Shown: positions 34,128 to 42,309, counted from the first letter of the stretch. The stretch is DNA of 64,000 nt from Kocuria palustris (GCF_016907795.1 NZ_JAFBCR010000001.1:1860001-1924000), one strand, 5' to 3'. Notes: generated by a model not told the origin, from the sequence alone. Made by a program: numbers and translations.

Positions 34128-34532
34128 ATGGCGAGCATCGTTCGACCCCTCAGAGGGCGCACGAAGGTCAAGATTCCTTACCAGCCAGGGTCGGGGAACC
34201 GTGACCTCCTCAAGCGGATCTGCGGAGAGCAGACTCGCCCCAGGTACAACAGGGACGAGAAGTGCTTCGAGGTCGCACGCGAACACCTCCGAGCCCTGAT
34301 CGAGCAGCTACCGGGCGAGCTCGGGACCCGGGTGGAAGTCACCCTCCACGGAGCAACCCAGACGACGTGCGTGGAGGCATGCTGGAACGCCTCGCCTGAG
34401 ACACGCTGGGACTGCGAGTGCTCATGCGCCGGCCAATATCACGGAGAGGGGGTGGGCCCTCCGTTGATCGTCCGTGATGGCCTGGCTGTGGAAACCGAGT
34501 ACACAACCCACACCTTCATCGTCTACCCCTAG
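34128..34532 (+). CDS. Cysteine-cluster protein of unknown function, phage-like
   Basis: A 134-residue protein. The basic N-terminus (RPLRGRTKVKIPY) is followed by a helix-forming region with RDEKCFEVAREHLRALIEQL, then the cluster CVEACWN, WDCECSCAGQYHG (six cysteines and one histidine), which could bind one or two zinc ions. Similar CxCSC-x-x-x-H-G clusters occur in uncharacterised phage and plasmid proteins. The ATG at 34128 is preceded by TACGTT at six bases, so it may be leaderless. The neighbouring P-loop gene (-) starts 48 bases away. Confidence 0.55.
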   Translation: MASIVRPLRGRTKVKIPYQPGSGNRDLLKRICGEQTRPRYNRDEKCFEVAREHLRALIEQLPGELGTRVEVTLHGATQTTCVEACWNASPETRWDCECSCAGQYHGEGVGPPLIVRDGLAVETEYTTHTFIVYP

Positions 34533-34598
34533 ACGTGGGCTGAGCTCACCCGCCGGCACGCAACGCTGGCCCGGTCACGATCGCTCGGTCGCGCGTCT

Positions 34599-34841
34599 TC
34601 ACGACTCGCGATTCCACAGCCGGCTCTGGGCGTCGCGTAGGTACTGCTCTGCATCGGACTGGGTCAGCTCGTGGAAGGCGTGCCGTATCTCGTCGCGCGG
34701 TGGGATGCGGTCGTAGTGGTGGTAGAAGCCGTCGATCCACGCGTTCACGTCCGCGCTCGGTGGGCGCGGTCGGGGTGCCTTGGGCGCCTTGGGGGGCGGG
34801 CGGCGCCGGGGCACTCTGGACCGCACAGGTAATGGGACCAC
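34599..34841 (-). CDS. Small hypothetical protein, possibly a C-terminal remnant
   Basis: An 80-residue frame beginning in Pro/Arg-rich sequence and ending with the more credible segment NAWIDGFYHHYDRIPPRDE and ELTQSDAEQYLRDAQSRLWN. The second half has helical, acidic-and-aromatic character typical of a protein terminus; the first half looks like low-complexity shadow. No ribosome site is evident, so it may be the end of a gene lost by recombination. Confidence 0.3.
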   Translation of the reverse strand: MVPLPVRSRVPRRRPPPKAPKAPRPRPPSADVNAWIDGFYHHYDRIPPRDEIRHAFHELTQSDAEQYLRDAQSRLWNRES

Positions 34842-35057
34842 TTTTCAGGACGCCACGACCTGCAGGAGCTTCGGGCCTGACGAGCATCCCAGAAACCTTC
34901 GTTTTCGCACGAGCAACCCCGGACCAGGGCTTCCAGAACGATCACAGTTCAGCCGAGTGCAATCGATCCTTTGGCCGCCGTGGGTAGCCCGACGCCTGGC
35001 GGCAGAATCGGAAGCGTTGTAGCGGCAACTCGATGCGTGATAGTGCATGCTGAGTCC

Positions 35058-35756
35058 ATGTCTATGAAGTTGCCCCCTGAGGAGCCTGCTGCTGGCCCTT
35101 GGAGCGCCATGACTCAGGCCGACCTCGTTCACCTGTTGTTCCGGGCAGCGGGAACGCCGGCTGAGCGGCCGCGAATCGTGGCTGTAGACGGCCGCGGCGC
35201 GTCCGGCAAGTCAACGTTAGCTAAGCGGCTCTGCCAGCAGGTGCCCCGTTCAGCGATCATCCACACAGATGACGTCGCCTGGTACGAGCCCTACTTCGCG
35301 TGGGGCCATCTTCTGGCTGACCACCTCTTACGACCCTTGCACCGCGGGGAAGACGTCTCCTTCCGCCCACCTGCCTGGGCACTCCACGGACGGGACGGGA
35401 CGATCGATATCTCCTCCGACCTGGATTTAGTTGTCGTCGAAGGTGTAGGAGCCAGCCAACGAGAGCTGGAAGACCTCATTGATGTCACGGTGTGGGTGCA
35501 GTCCGACTTCGCCGCAGCCGAGGAACGCGGCATCGCTCGCGACATCGCGGAGGGGGTCAACGGGGACACCGAGCAAACCATCGCTTTCTGGCACGAGTGG
35601 ATGGCGGAGGAGTTGCAGTTCCTGCGGCGACAGCGACCGTGGGAACGAGCCGGCGTGGTCGTCGCAGGAACCCCACCCATCGCGCTCGACGACGGCGAAC
35701 TCGCTGTCGCACCCGGTGCGCGATCCTTGAGGATGCAGGGTTCACGCAGCACCTGA
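35058..35756 (+). CDS. Uridine kinase-like P-loop NTPase
   Basis: A 232-residue protein with IVAVDGRGASGKSTLAKRL (Walker A near residue 40), HTDDVAWYEPYFAWGHLL (the nucleoside-kinase-like DD motif after the second strand) and LVVVEGVGAS (Walker B). The substrate is not certain: uridine kinase-like proteins phosphorylate nucleosides or act on other small alcohols. The start ATG 35058 is preferred over the upstream frame, which lacks a leader. It ends about 80 bases before a cluster of short palindromes. Confidence 0.75.
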   Translation: MSMKLPPEEPAAGPWSAMTQADLVHLLFRAAGTPAERPRIVAVDGRGASGKSTLAKRLCQQVPRSAIIHTDDVAWYEPYFAWGHLLADHLLRPLHRGEDVSFRPPAWALHGRDGTIDISSDLDLVVVEGVGASQRELEDLIDVTVWVQSDFAAAEERGIARDIAEGVNGDTEQTIAFWHEWMAEELQFLRRQRPWERAGVVVAGTPPIALDDGELAVAPGARSLRMQGSRST

Positions 35757-35837
35757 GACGCTCGTGCGGAGGTTGCGGACCCGCCAATAACCCCACGCGC
35801 ACACCGGTCTCAGAAACGGTCACCGAGTCATAACCCC

Positions 35838-35916
35838 GTTCCGGGGGAAACGCCATTTCCGACACCGGCTGGCAGGTGTTGCGTTTCCCGATACCGGAAA
35901 TGTTCGTTTACGGAAC
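35838..35916. repeat. Cluster of related short dyads (res-like)
   Basis: Four short palindromes follow each other: 35838-35851 (GTTCC/GGAAAC type), a half at 35854-35868 (CATTTCCGACACCGG), 35883-35901 (GTTTCCCGATACCGGAAAT) and 35902-35916 (GTTCGTTTACGGAAC). All share a GTTYC-n-GRAAC-like pattern with variable spacing. Such a set resembles the subsites of a serine-resolvase res region or an iteron-like control site; no recombinase gene remains. Confidence 0.4.
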
Positions 35917-35995
35917 GCCGCGGGGCTGCCCTGCCCATAGATCGAGACTGGACTCGTCGACGTATCCGCGACGGCCGATTGTGCGCCGGGCGTTT

Positions 35996-36023
35996 CCTAC
36001 GTACTCGCTGGCGCGTACGTAGG
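35996..36023. repeat. Perfect inverted repeat
   Basis: Arms CCTACGTAC (35996-36004) and GTACGTAGG (36015-36023) flank a 10-base spacer. This is possibly a binding site or terminus of a lost element; no gene directly uses it. Confidence 0.4.
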
Positions 36024-36073
36024 TGTTACTGCCGGGGCCAGCGGGAATCCCTGTCCTGACTTGATGCATTGGC

Positions 36074-36386
36074 TTAGTGTCCCGGTTTTCCGGTGATCTG
36101 ATTGATGACCAGGGCGGCGTTCTCAGGGATGTGCGGAGGGATCAGCTGGGTGTGTGAGCCGGCGCGGAGCAGCGCGGATTGGATCGGACGCAGGGTCGTG
36201 ATGATCTTCTTCAGGCTCAGCCCGGTCGTGTTCTGCATGGATCGCGCGACCGCGAGAGCGGTGAACACGACCGTCAGGTGAGCTTCGATGGCGTCGCGTT
36301 GCCGGTGGAACATGGGTCTGGCCTGGAGGTCTGTCTTGCTCATCCGGAACGACTGCTCGACGTGCCAGAGGTCGTGGTAGCTGGAG
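36074..36386 (-). pseudogene. IS1634-like transposase, C-terminal remnant
   Basis: The minus-strand frame reads SSYHDLWHVEQSFRMSKTDL at its truncated start, then RPMFHRQRDAIEAHLTVVFTALAVAR, typical of the end of IS1634/IS4-group DDE transposases (the final catalytic Glu lies in HVEQSFR). It ends with a 25-residue tail and stop at 36074. The upstream two thirds are missing because IS3 sequence begins at 36387. Confidence 0.75.
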
Positions 36387-37015
36387 TGAACCGGCCCAGG
36401 TTTGATGCCGCTACTTTGCGGGTTCGGACTCTCGGGTGAGGGCCTCGTAGTGGAGCTTCTCGAACTCTATCGGGGTGAGCATCCCGAGGGTGCCGTGGAG
36501 TCGCCGGTTGTTGTACCAGTCGACCCAGCCGGCGGTCGCGTACTCGACGTCCGCGAGGGTTCGGTAGGACCCGGCGTGGAACACGGTGGTGCAGATGCAC
36601 TCGGCCTTGTAGAGCCCGTTCACCGTCTCCATCAGGGCGTTATCGTAGGCGTCGCCGACGGTCCCGCTCGACGGGGCGATGCCCTCGAGCGCGAGATGCT
36701 CGGTCAACCGAATCGCTGTGTACTGAGATCCGGCGTCGCTGTGGTGGATCAGATCTCCTGGTGAGATGGGGTTTCCTTCCCGTTCTCGCTGCCATAGCGC
36801 GATCCGCAGCGGCGTCATGACCAAGTCGACCTTCTTGCTCGAGGACGCGTGCCAGCCCACGATCCGCTGGGCGAACACGTCCAGGACGAACGCGACATAG
36901 ACGAATCCCGCCCAGGTGCGGACGTAGGTGAAGTCCGTGACCCAGACCAGGTTCGCAGCCGCCGCGGTGAAGTCACGGTTCAGCAGGTCACCGGCACGTT
37001 TCCCGTCCGGATCAC
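36387..37015 (-). mobile_element. IS3-family element, right half, inserted in the IS1634-like gene
   Basis: The outer end at 36387 reads TGAACCGGCCCAGGTTTGA on the plus strand, matching the inner sequence of the IS3 left end at 62109 as an inverted terminal repeat. Inside, on the minus strand from about 37010 to 36411, lies the rve integrase part of OrfB: DLLNRDFTAAAANLVWVTDF (first Asp), HSDAGSQYTAIRL (second Asp), DNALMETVNGLYKAE (Glu) and the end NRRLHGTLGMLTP. The left half including orfA is missing; IS481-like DNA adjoins at about 37016. Confidence 0.85.
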
Positions 37016-37198
37016 CGAGCCCACGCCCGAACCCACGTCGTTCTGATCGTTGAGGACCGCGAGATCACCATCGTGGCCAAGGCCACCGGAGAGATCCTCC
37101 GCGAGCTCACCCTGGACCCCACGCGGAAGTACCAGCCACAACGAAAAACACCCCGAACCTGAGGGTTCGGGGTGTTTCCGATGTACTGAGACATCACA
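37016..37198 (+). mobile_element. IS481-family right-end remnant
   Basis: From 37022 the plus-strand frame encodes HARTHVVLIVEDREITIVAK, then ATGEILRELTLDPTRKYQP and a stop at 37160-37162, the C-terminal tail of IS481-group transposases. A terminator hairpin follows and the end GTACTGAGACATCACA at about 37183-37198 resembles an IS481 terminal repeat. It abuts tRNA-Leu with four bases between. Confidence 0.7.
37146..37177. terminator. Terminator hairpin inside the IS481 end
   Basis: 14-base arms 37146-37159 and 37164-37177 around TGAG, with an A-run on the left and a T-run on the right. It overlaps the transposase stop codon region. Confidence 0.8.
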
Positions 37199-37202
37199 AT
37201 CG

Positions 37203-37286
37203 TGCGCGAGGGGGGACTTGAACCCCCACGCCCTCTCGGGCACACGGACCTGAACCGTGCGCGTCTGCCAATTCCGCCACTCGCGC
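37203..37286 (-). tRNA. tRNA-Leu (anticodon CAG)
   Basis: An 84-nucleotide class II tRNA. The acceptor stem GCGCGAG (5') pairs with CTCGCGC (3'), followed by discriminator A. The D-loop contains GGCGGAATTGGCAGACGCG, and the anticodon loop TTCAGGT gives CAG (plus-strand positions 37250-37252). The long variable arm TGCCCGAGAGGGCG and the T-arm GGGGGTTCAAGTCCCCC confirm leucine. CCA is not encoded. The 3' end faces the mobile island, and insertion-sequence DNA starts 4 bases from it. Confidence 0.96.
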
Positions 37287-37421
37287 TCGTGGTTCGCAGC
37301 GACTCTCATCCCTGCGGGCAACGACGGATAGCGTACCCGAGTCCGCGCTCGCGCGCCAATTCGCGTCGGCGGGGCCCCAGGTCGACGTCGGCGGTGGCCT
37401 CGGGTCAGCGTCTGAAGGGCC

Positions 37422-38084
37422 TCAGATCGACTTGGGATTGCCGGGCAGCTGATTGTCGCAGCCCGGGGTGGCCCAGGCCTTGAGGAAGCCGGCGGACTGG
37501 TAGACGTAGGCCTTGAACGTCATCCAGGGGTAGCGCCAGTAGTCGTCGACGTAGTCGATGGGCGACCACTGGGCCTCGCCGCTGTAGCACCGGTCCACGA
37601 TCAGCTGGGCGCGGGAGACGTGGGGGCGCATGGTGATCACGATGATGTTGTCCCAGCCCCGCTCGGCCACCAGCTCGCGCATCTTCATGGCCTCACCCTG
37701 CGTGGTGGAGGGGTCCGGCTCGAAGCAGATGACCTCGTAGTCCTTGCCCTGATCGCAGTGCGGCTTGCCGATCTCGTCGGTCGCCGCCTCGCCGCCGCCG
37801 CCGAAGTCGCCCTGCGGGGTCGCGTACACGACGGTGGGGGCGAGCCCCTGGTCCATCAGGTCACGGGCGTGGGCCACGCGGGCCTCGTCGGCGGGCCCGA
37901 GCACGAAGACCGCATCTGCGGGCTGGGGGTCCTCGGTGACGTCCGGGTGCAGCACCACGACGGTGCACACCACCAGCCAGACGAGCACCAGGACGCCGGC
38001 GCCGAGCCCGAGGGCCCTCAGGCGCCGACGGCGGCGAGCGGTCCGCTTGCCGGTGCGAGTGGTCGTGCTCATGGCGATGCTCAT
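37422..38084 (-). CDS. YdcF/SanA family (DUF218) membrane protein
   Basis: A 220-residue protein with a basic N-terminus, one helix (about 25-48, LGAGVLVLVWLVVCTVVVL) and an extracytoplasmic DUF218 domain. Conserved parts are ADAVFVLGPADEARVAHARDL, PTVVYATPQGD, STTQGEAMKMRELV and IIVITMRPHVSRAQLIVDR. In other bacteria SanA/ElyC relatives influence envelope integrity or undecaprenyl-phosphate metabolism; the reaction is unknown. Several cysteines in the domain may form disulfides (inference). The ATG at 38082-38084 is chosen; a second ATG twelve bases on is possible. It is divergent from a thioesterase gene. Confidence 0.82.
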   Translation of the reverse strand: MSIAMSTTTRTGKRTARRRRRLRALGLGAGVLVLVWLVVCTVVVLHPDVTEDPQPADAVFVLGPADEARVAHARDLMDQGLAPTVVYATPQGDFGGGGEAATDEIGKPHCDQGKDYEVICFEPDPSTTQGEAMKMRELVAERGWDNIIVITMRPHVSRAQLIVDRCYSGEAQWSPIDYVDDYWRYPWMTFKAYVYQSAGFLKAWATPGCDNQLPGNPKSI

Positions 38085-38157
38085 CTTCTCTGGTGGGATG
38101 CGGGTCGTGGTGCCGCAGCCTCTATTCTGGGGCCCCCACCCGGAAGGATCCCGCAAC

Positions 38158-38658
38158 ATGTCCGAACACACATCTGCTGCGCCCGAGATCGCCCAGGACG
38201 GCCCGGGCGTCGTCGTTCAGATCCCCATGCGCTGGGGCGACATGGATGCCTACGGCCACATCAACAACGTGGAGATCGTGCGCATGCTCGAAGAGGCGCG
38301 CATCGAGGCCTTCGGCGTGCCCGTGGGCACCGGGAACCAGGCGCGGCCGGCGCGGGTCCAGCTCTTCGACGCCCTCCCGGAGGGCACGCAGGCCCTCGTG
38401 GTGGAGCACCGCGTGCGCTACGTGCGTCCGCTCGAGTACAGCAACATCCCCGCCCCCACGCGCGTGCGCATCGTCAAGGCGGCCGGCGCAGCGCTGATCC
38501 TCGGCATCGAGATCGCTGACCCGCGCACGGGCGAATGGTGCATCCGCGCGCACACGCAGCTCGCGTTCTTCGACCCGCAGTCCCAGACGGTGCTGCGCCT
38601 GCAGCCGGCCCAGCGCGAGCTGCTGGCCCCGTACGCGGGAGATCCGCTGTTCAGCTGA
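38158..38658 (+). CDS. Acyl-CoA thioesterase, 4HBT hotdog fold
   Basis: A 166-residue hotdog-fold protein that hydrolyses acyl-CoA thioesters. The 4HBT active-site motif is RWGDMDAYGHINN with the nucleophilic Asp at about residue 30. FALxx-type ends (LAFFD) and VEHRVRYVRPLEY support the 4-hydroxybenzoyl-CoA thioesterase/FcbB-YbgC group. The ATG at 38158 follows GGAAGGATCC; TATTCT at 38123-38128 is a candidate -10. It is divergent from the DUF218 gene. Confidence 0.88.
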   Translation: MSEHTSAAPEIAQDGPGVVVQIPMRWGDMDAYGHINNVEIVRMLEEARIEAFGVPVGTGNQARPARVQLFDALPEGTQALVVEHRVRYVRPLEYSNIPAPTRVRIVKAAGAALILGIEIADPRTGEWCIRAHTQLAFFDPQSQTVLRLQPAQRELLAPYAGDPLFS

Positions 38659-38706
38659 GGGCGGTGCCGCCCTGTGCGGGCACGACGACGGCGCCGCGAG
38701 GCCGGC

Positions 38707-39279
38707 TCAGCTGGCGCGCAGCCGCCGTCCGATCGCAGGGGGCAGCTGCACGGTGCTGACGGTCTGCACGAGCCGTCCGGTCGCCGGCTGCGTGCGCCAG
38801 GTGCGCCACTGCAGCTCGTCGTCGCCGTCGGGGAGGTAGAGGCACACGGCGGCCGCGGCGCCGTCGCCGCCGCGCAGCAGCAGGGAGGCCTGGGCGGCCG
38901 CCCTGTGGTGCTGGAAGCGCTCGCGCTGCTTGACCAGACCTCGGGGGGAGTGCTCGGTCAGCGTGCAGCGTGCCTCGTATGGCCCGCTTCCGGGCAGCGG
39001 GGACTCGACCCGGGTCTGCGTGGGCAGGTGCGGGAGCCTTCCGGGCATCTGCGCGAGCGTCTCGATCCACTCGGTCTCGTCCAGGCGCAGCACGACCTGG
39101 TGGCCGCTGCCCAGCAGGCGCAGCTCGACCGAGGCAGAGACGAGCTGCGGCAGCTGCTCGGTGCGCACGGCCAGCGCCGGAAGGCGCGGGACGCGGTGCT
39201 GCAGGCTCAGCGACGACGGATCGACGCCCAGGATCGGGGCTGCTGCGCTGTGGTCGTCGGACTCGACGGTGGTGGTCAT
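38707..39279 (-). CDS. DUF2617 family protein
   Basis: A 190-residue actinobacterial protein of unknown function. The family pattern is visible as LPALAVRTEQL, VELRLLGSGHQVVLRL, AQMPGRLPHLP and the late WRTWRTQPATGRLVQT. There is no signal peptide or membrane helix. The ATG at 39277-39279 follows GGGGAGGAGC; a longer frame back to 39363 is unlikely because it lacks a ribosome site. It converges on the thioesterase gene. Confidence 0.75.
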   Translation of the reverse strand: MTTTVESDDHSAAAPILGVDPSSLSLQHRVPRLPALAVRTEQLPQLVSASVELRLLGSGHQVVLRLDETEWIETLAQMPGRLPHLPTQTRVESPLPGSGPYEARCTLTEHSPRGLVKQRERFQHHRAAAQASLLLRGGDGAAAAVCLYLPDGDDELQWRTWRTQPATGRLVQTVSTVQLPPAIGRRLRAS

Positions 39280-39466
39280 GATGCTCCTCCCCATGCCGGC
39301 GGCGTCCAGGTGGGGGCCTGGGGGAAGCCGCGCGCCGGTATGTCGATCGCAAATTACCGGCATGGGGGCGGGCTGGCAAGCCGGAATGCCGCGCGGTGAG
39401 CCGTTCCGGGGCCGCTTGTCCGCTATTGCGACGACAAGAGCGGCGGATGTGGTCTGTGACCTGGGC

Positions 39467-40489
39467 CTATGGCACGTCGTGGCCGCGTGCGGTGTTCCAG
39501 AGGCGGTACCACTGCTCGTGCGTCATATTCGCGGCGGCCACATCGGCCTGCGCGCAGGCGCGGATGCGATCGGAGCTGGTGGTGCCGATCACCGGGCGGA
39601 TCCGGTGGGGCAGGCGCATCAGCCAGGCCAGCACCACCGCCTCGCGCGAGCAGTTCAGCTCCTGGGCCAGCTGCCGCACGAGCTCGATCGTGGGCTGCAG
39701 ATTGCGGACCTCGTCGGTCGAAGAAGGGGCGGGTGCTCCGGTGAAGATCCCCTGCGCCATCGATCCCCAGGCCTGGACCTCAATGCCGGCGCGGGCGCAG
39801 CGCTCCAGGAACGTCCCGTCCTGGACCGTGGTGCGGCCCTCGGGATGGTTCCACAGGATCTGAGCCTCGATCAGGTCGCGGTGATCCAGGCTCAGCTGGA
39901 CCTGGGCGGCCGACAGCGGGCTGGTCATGGCCTGCTGGAGCAGCTGCAGGCGATCCCACGGCATGTTCGACACCGCCACGCGGCGGGCCAGTCCCTCGTC
40001 GACGATCGCATCCAGTGCGGCCCCGAGCTCGTCGAGATCGGCCAGCGGGTCCCAGCGGTGGATGAAGAACCGCTCCACGGACTCCAGTCCGAGCCGGGTC
40101 AGCGACTCCTCGAGCGACCCGCGCACCGTGGCGGCGTCGAGCCGGTAGTGCATGGGCGCATCGCCGGCGGCTGTGCCGCCCGGGATCCGGATCCCCGCCT
40201 TGGTCTGCACCTGCATCCGCTGCCGTCGCTGTGGGTCCTGGGCCAGCCAGCGGCCGACGACGGTCTCCGACTTGCCCGCCGCGTAGATGTCGGCCAGATC
40301 CAGGTCGCGGTACCCCGCCTCCTCGGCGGCATCGAGGGCCGCGAAGCCGACCTCCTCCTGCTCCTCCGTCAGCGGATCATCGGCGCTCCACGAGCCGCCC
40401 AGGGGCATGGCGCCGTAGATCAGCCGGGTGAGGCCCGGGTCATCGCGGGAGTCCGAGGGCTGGGGGACACTGGTGCTGGAATCGCTCAT
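39467..40489 (-). CDS. Aldo/keto reductase
   Basis: A 340-residue NADPH-dependent oxidoreductase with the AKR TIM barrel. Typical parts are LIYGAMPLGG, RDLDLADIYAAGKSE (catalytic Asp/Tyr), QTKAGIRIP (catalytic Lys), FFIHRWDP (where the usual HRPDP appears) and AWGSMAQGIF. The C-terminus retains the cofactor-binding VIGTTSSDRIR. The substrate is an aldehyde or ketone that cannot be specified (YdhF-like group). Start ATG at 40487-40489 fits the Ser/Pro-rich leader; no strong ribosome site is seen. Confidence 0.88.
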   Translation of the reverse strand: MSDSSTSVPQPSDSRDDPGLTRLIYGAMPLGGSWSADDPLTEEQEEVGFAALDAAEEAGYRDLDLADIYAAGKSETVVGRWLAQDPQRRQRMQVQTKAGIRIPGGTAAGDAPMHYRLDAATVRGSLEESLTRLGLESVERFFIHRWDPLADLDELGAALDAIVDEGLARRVAVSNMPWDRLQLLQQAMTSPLSAAQVQLSLDHRDLIEAQILWNHPEGRTTVQDGTFLERCARAGIEVQAWGSMAQGIFTGAPAPSSTDEVRNLQPTIELVRQLAQELNCSREAVVLAWLMRLPHRIRPVIGTTSSDRIRACAQADVAAANMTHEQWYRLWNTARGHDVP

Positions 40490-40580
40490 GGCCCCAGTCT
40501 GTCCGGACCGGCCCGAGCAGGCGGGCCCGGCTCGCCCCAGCAGACATCGTGGCCCCGCACGGGGCCGGTCAGGAGAGCAG

Positions 40581-41102
40581 ATGCTCGCGTTCATGCGCCA
40601 CGGCGAGACCGACTGGAACCGCGCCATGCGCTTCCAGGGCCGCACGGACGTCCCGCTCAACGAGACGGGCCGCCAGCAGGCCCGCGACGCCGCCCAGCGC
40701 ATGCTCGACGAGGGCGAGAGCTGGGATGCGGTGGTCACCTCGCCCCTGTCCCGTGCGCGCGAGACGGGGCAGATCGTGGCCGAGACGCTGGGCGCGGAGT
40801 TCGGCGGGACCTACGACGGCCTCATCGAACGGTCGTTCGGCTCCACCGAGGGCAAGCACAACGAGAACCTCACCCCGGAGGAGTACGCCGAGCTCATGGC
40901 CCCGGCCGAGCCGGAGGACGAGCTCGTGGCCCGGGCCCTGCAGGCCGTGCAGCAGGTCGCCGCCGATCATCCCGGGCGCGACGTCCTCATGGTCACCCAC
41001 GGGTCCCTGATCCGCATCGCCCTGAACCACTGGAGCGGCGACACCCACCCCCGGATCATCAACACGCAGGTCCTGCAGCTGCAGGAGGAGTGGATCGGCT
41101 GA
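40581..41102 (+). CDS. Histidine phosphatase family protein
   Basis: A 173-residue phosphatase of the phosphoglycerate-mutase-like superfamily. The RHGET signature (R6, H7, G8, E9) supplies the phosphohistidine; the second His is in LMVTHGSLIR near 139. Additional marks are GRTDVPLNETGRQQA and SPLSRARETGQ. It could act on phosphoglycerate or another phosphorylated metabolite. The ATG follows CAGGAGAGCAG. Downstream is a 19-bp hairpin. Confidence 0.92.
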   Translation: MLAFMRHGETDWNRAMRFQGRTDVPLNETGRQQARDAAQRMLDEGESWDAVVTSPLSRARETGQIVAETLGAEFGGTYDGLIERSFGSTEGKHNENLTPEEYAELMAPAEPEDELVARALQAVQQVAADHPGRDVLMVTHGSLIRIALNHWSGDTHPRIINTQVLQLQEEWIG

Positions 41103-41124
41103 TCCGCCCAGTCCTCACGCGCGA

Positions 41125-41167
41125 CGACGACGGCCGGCTCCCCGCGCGGGGGAGCCGGCCGTCGTCG
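41125..41167. terminator. Terminator, bidirectional
   Basis: 19-base perfect arms (41125-41143 and 41149-41167) with a 5-base loop, between the converging phosphatase and glycerophosphodiesterase genes. Confidence 0.85.
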
Positions 41168-41199
41168 CCGGGCCGCGGGCGTCGCCGCAGCCGATCCGC

Positions 41200-42309
41200 T
41201 CAGCGGGTGTAGCGCTCGCGGGCGGTCTCGGAGCGCTCGCGCACACCCTCGACCGAGCGCGCCGCGCCGGTGTGCTCGCGCTCGGCGCGGGTCTCAGCGC
41301 CGCGGCCGAACTGCGGCTGCTCGACCAGCGGGTAGGCCTTCGGCAGGGCCCAGCCGCGATCGGCCATGACGTCGCGCAGCGTGGAGGGGTAGTCCGTGAT
41401 GATGCCGTCCACACCCCAGTCGATCAGCCGCTCCATGTCGGCCCGGTTGTTCACCGTCCACGGGGTCACGACGAGGCCGAGCTCGTGGGCCTCGGCGATG
41501 TTCTCCTCCGTGAGCAGCGCGTGGGCCGGCGACCAGACGTCGTAGCCGCGATCAGCGGCATCCTGCGGGTCGATGCCAGCGCCGACCGGGTTCTCCGACT
41601 CCGCCAGGGCCACCAGGGTCATGTCCGGATCGATCTCGCGGACCTGATCCAGGGCCGCCCAGTCGAAGGACTGCAGCGTGGTGCGCTCGGGCCAGCCGTG
41701 CTCCTGGATCGTGGCCATGACGCCGTCGACCAGCGCCTCGCGCTCGGGGGCGTTCGCGGGGTCCTCGACCTTGGTCTCGATGTTCCAGCGGATCTCGTCC
41801 TGAGCCCCGTGCTGGACGGCCACGGCGAAGACCTCCTCGAGGGTCGCGATGCGGTTGCCCTCGATGTTGTCCTGCACCGGGTAGCCGGGCAGCTGCTGGT
41901 AACCGCAGTCCAGGGTCTGGATCTGCGCGTAGGTCAGCTCGCGGAAGCGATCGCCCACGTAGGGGTAGTCCGGATCACCGGGGGTGACCGGGCCGGTGTC
42001 CTGGCACTTCTCCGGCTGGATGGTGTCGTCGTGCCACACCATGACGACGTCGTCCTCGGTGAGGTGCGTGTCCAGCTCGAGGGTCGTGACGCCGAGCTCG
42101 AGCGAGCGGGAGAAGGCGGTCAGGGACGACTCGGTCCACTCGGCGCGCCCGCCGCGGTGGGACTGCAGGTCGAAGTCCTCCGCCTGCGAGGCCCGCTCGT
42201 CCAACGGGGCAGCGGTGGCGGGAGCCGCGACGGCGGCCGGGACGGATGAAGCGGCCAGGGCCAGGACGGCGCCGAGCGCGGCGGTGCGCAGCGTGAGGTT
42301 CGTGGGCAT
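41200..42309 (-). CDS. Secreted glycerophosphodiester phosphodiesterase
   Basis: A 369-residue exported enzyme that cleaves glycerophosphodiesters to glycerol-3-phosphate and an alcohol. A signal peptide (about 1-30, Ala-rich with cleavage near ATAAPLDER) precedes the GDPD barrel: SHRGGRAEWTESSLTAF (catalytic His-Arg and Glu), ELDTHLTEDDVVMVWHDD (metal and second His) and VVTPWTVNNRADMERLIDWGVDGIITDYP. The last 50 residues are a Glu/Arg-rich tail. Probably phosphate or glycerol scavenging outside the cell. The start ATG is at 42307-42309. Confidence 0.92.
   Translation of the reverse strand: MPTNLTLRTAALGAVLALAASSVPAAVAAPATAAPLDERASQAEDFDLQSHRGGRAEWTESSLTAFSRSLELGVTTLELDTHLTEDDVVMVWHDDTIQPEKCQDTGPVTPGDPDYPYVGDRFRELTYAQIQTLDCGYQQLPGYPVQDNIEGNRIATLEEVFAVAVQHGAQDEIRWNIETKVEDPANAPEREALVDGVMATIQEHGWPERTTLQSFDWAALDQVREIDPDMTLVALAESENPVGAGIDPQDAADRGYDVWSPAHALLTEENIAEAHELGLVVTPWTVNNRADMERLIDWGVDGIITDYPSTLRDVMADRGWALPKAYPLVEQPQFGRGAETRAEREHTGAARSVEGVRERSETARERYTR

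Larger units (their letters stand above)
35757..36073. other. Non-coding stretch with short dyads
   Basis: About 317 bases without a convincing gene. It contains several short palindromes between 35838 and 35916 and a perfect 9-base inverted repeat at 35996-36004/36015-36023 (listed separately). It follows the kinase-like gene and precedes transposase remnants, so it is probably the flank of a lost mobile element. Confidence 0.5.

Noticed and set aside
35557-35865. Minus-strand open frame starting MSEMAFPPERGYDS
   Set aside because: It is mostly antisense to the uridine kinase-like gene; only the first 35 residues look protein-like, which is insufficient.
37203-37286. Search for a duplicated tRNA 3' end (att site) at the left border near 29400
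   Set aside because: No copy of the T-arm/acceptor sequence could be seen between 29380 and 29900, so integrase-mediated entry is not supported.
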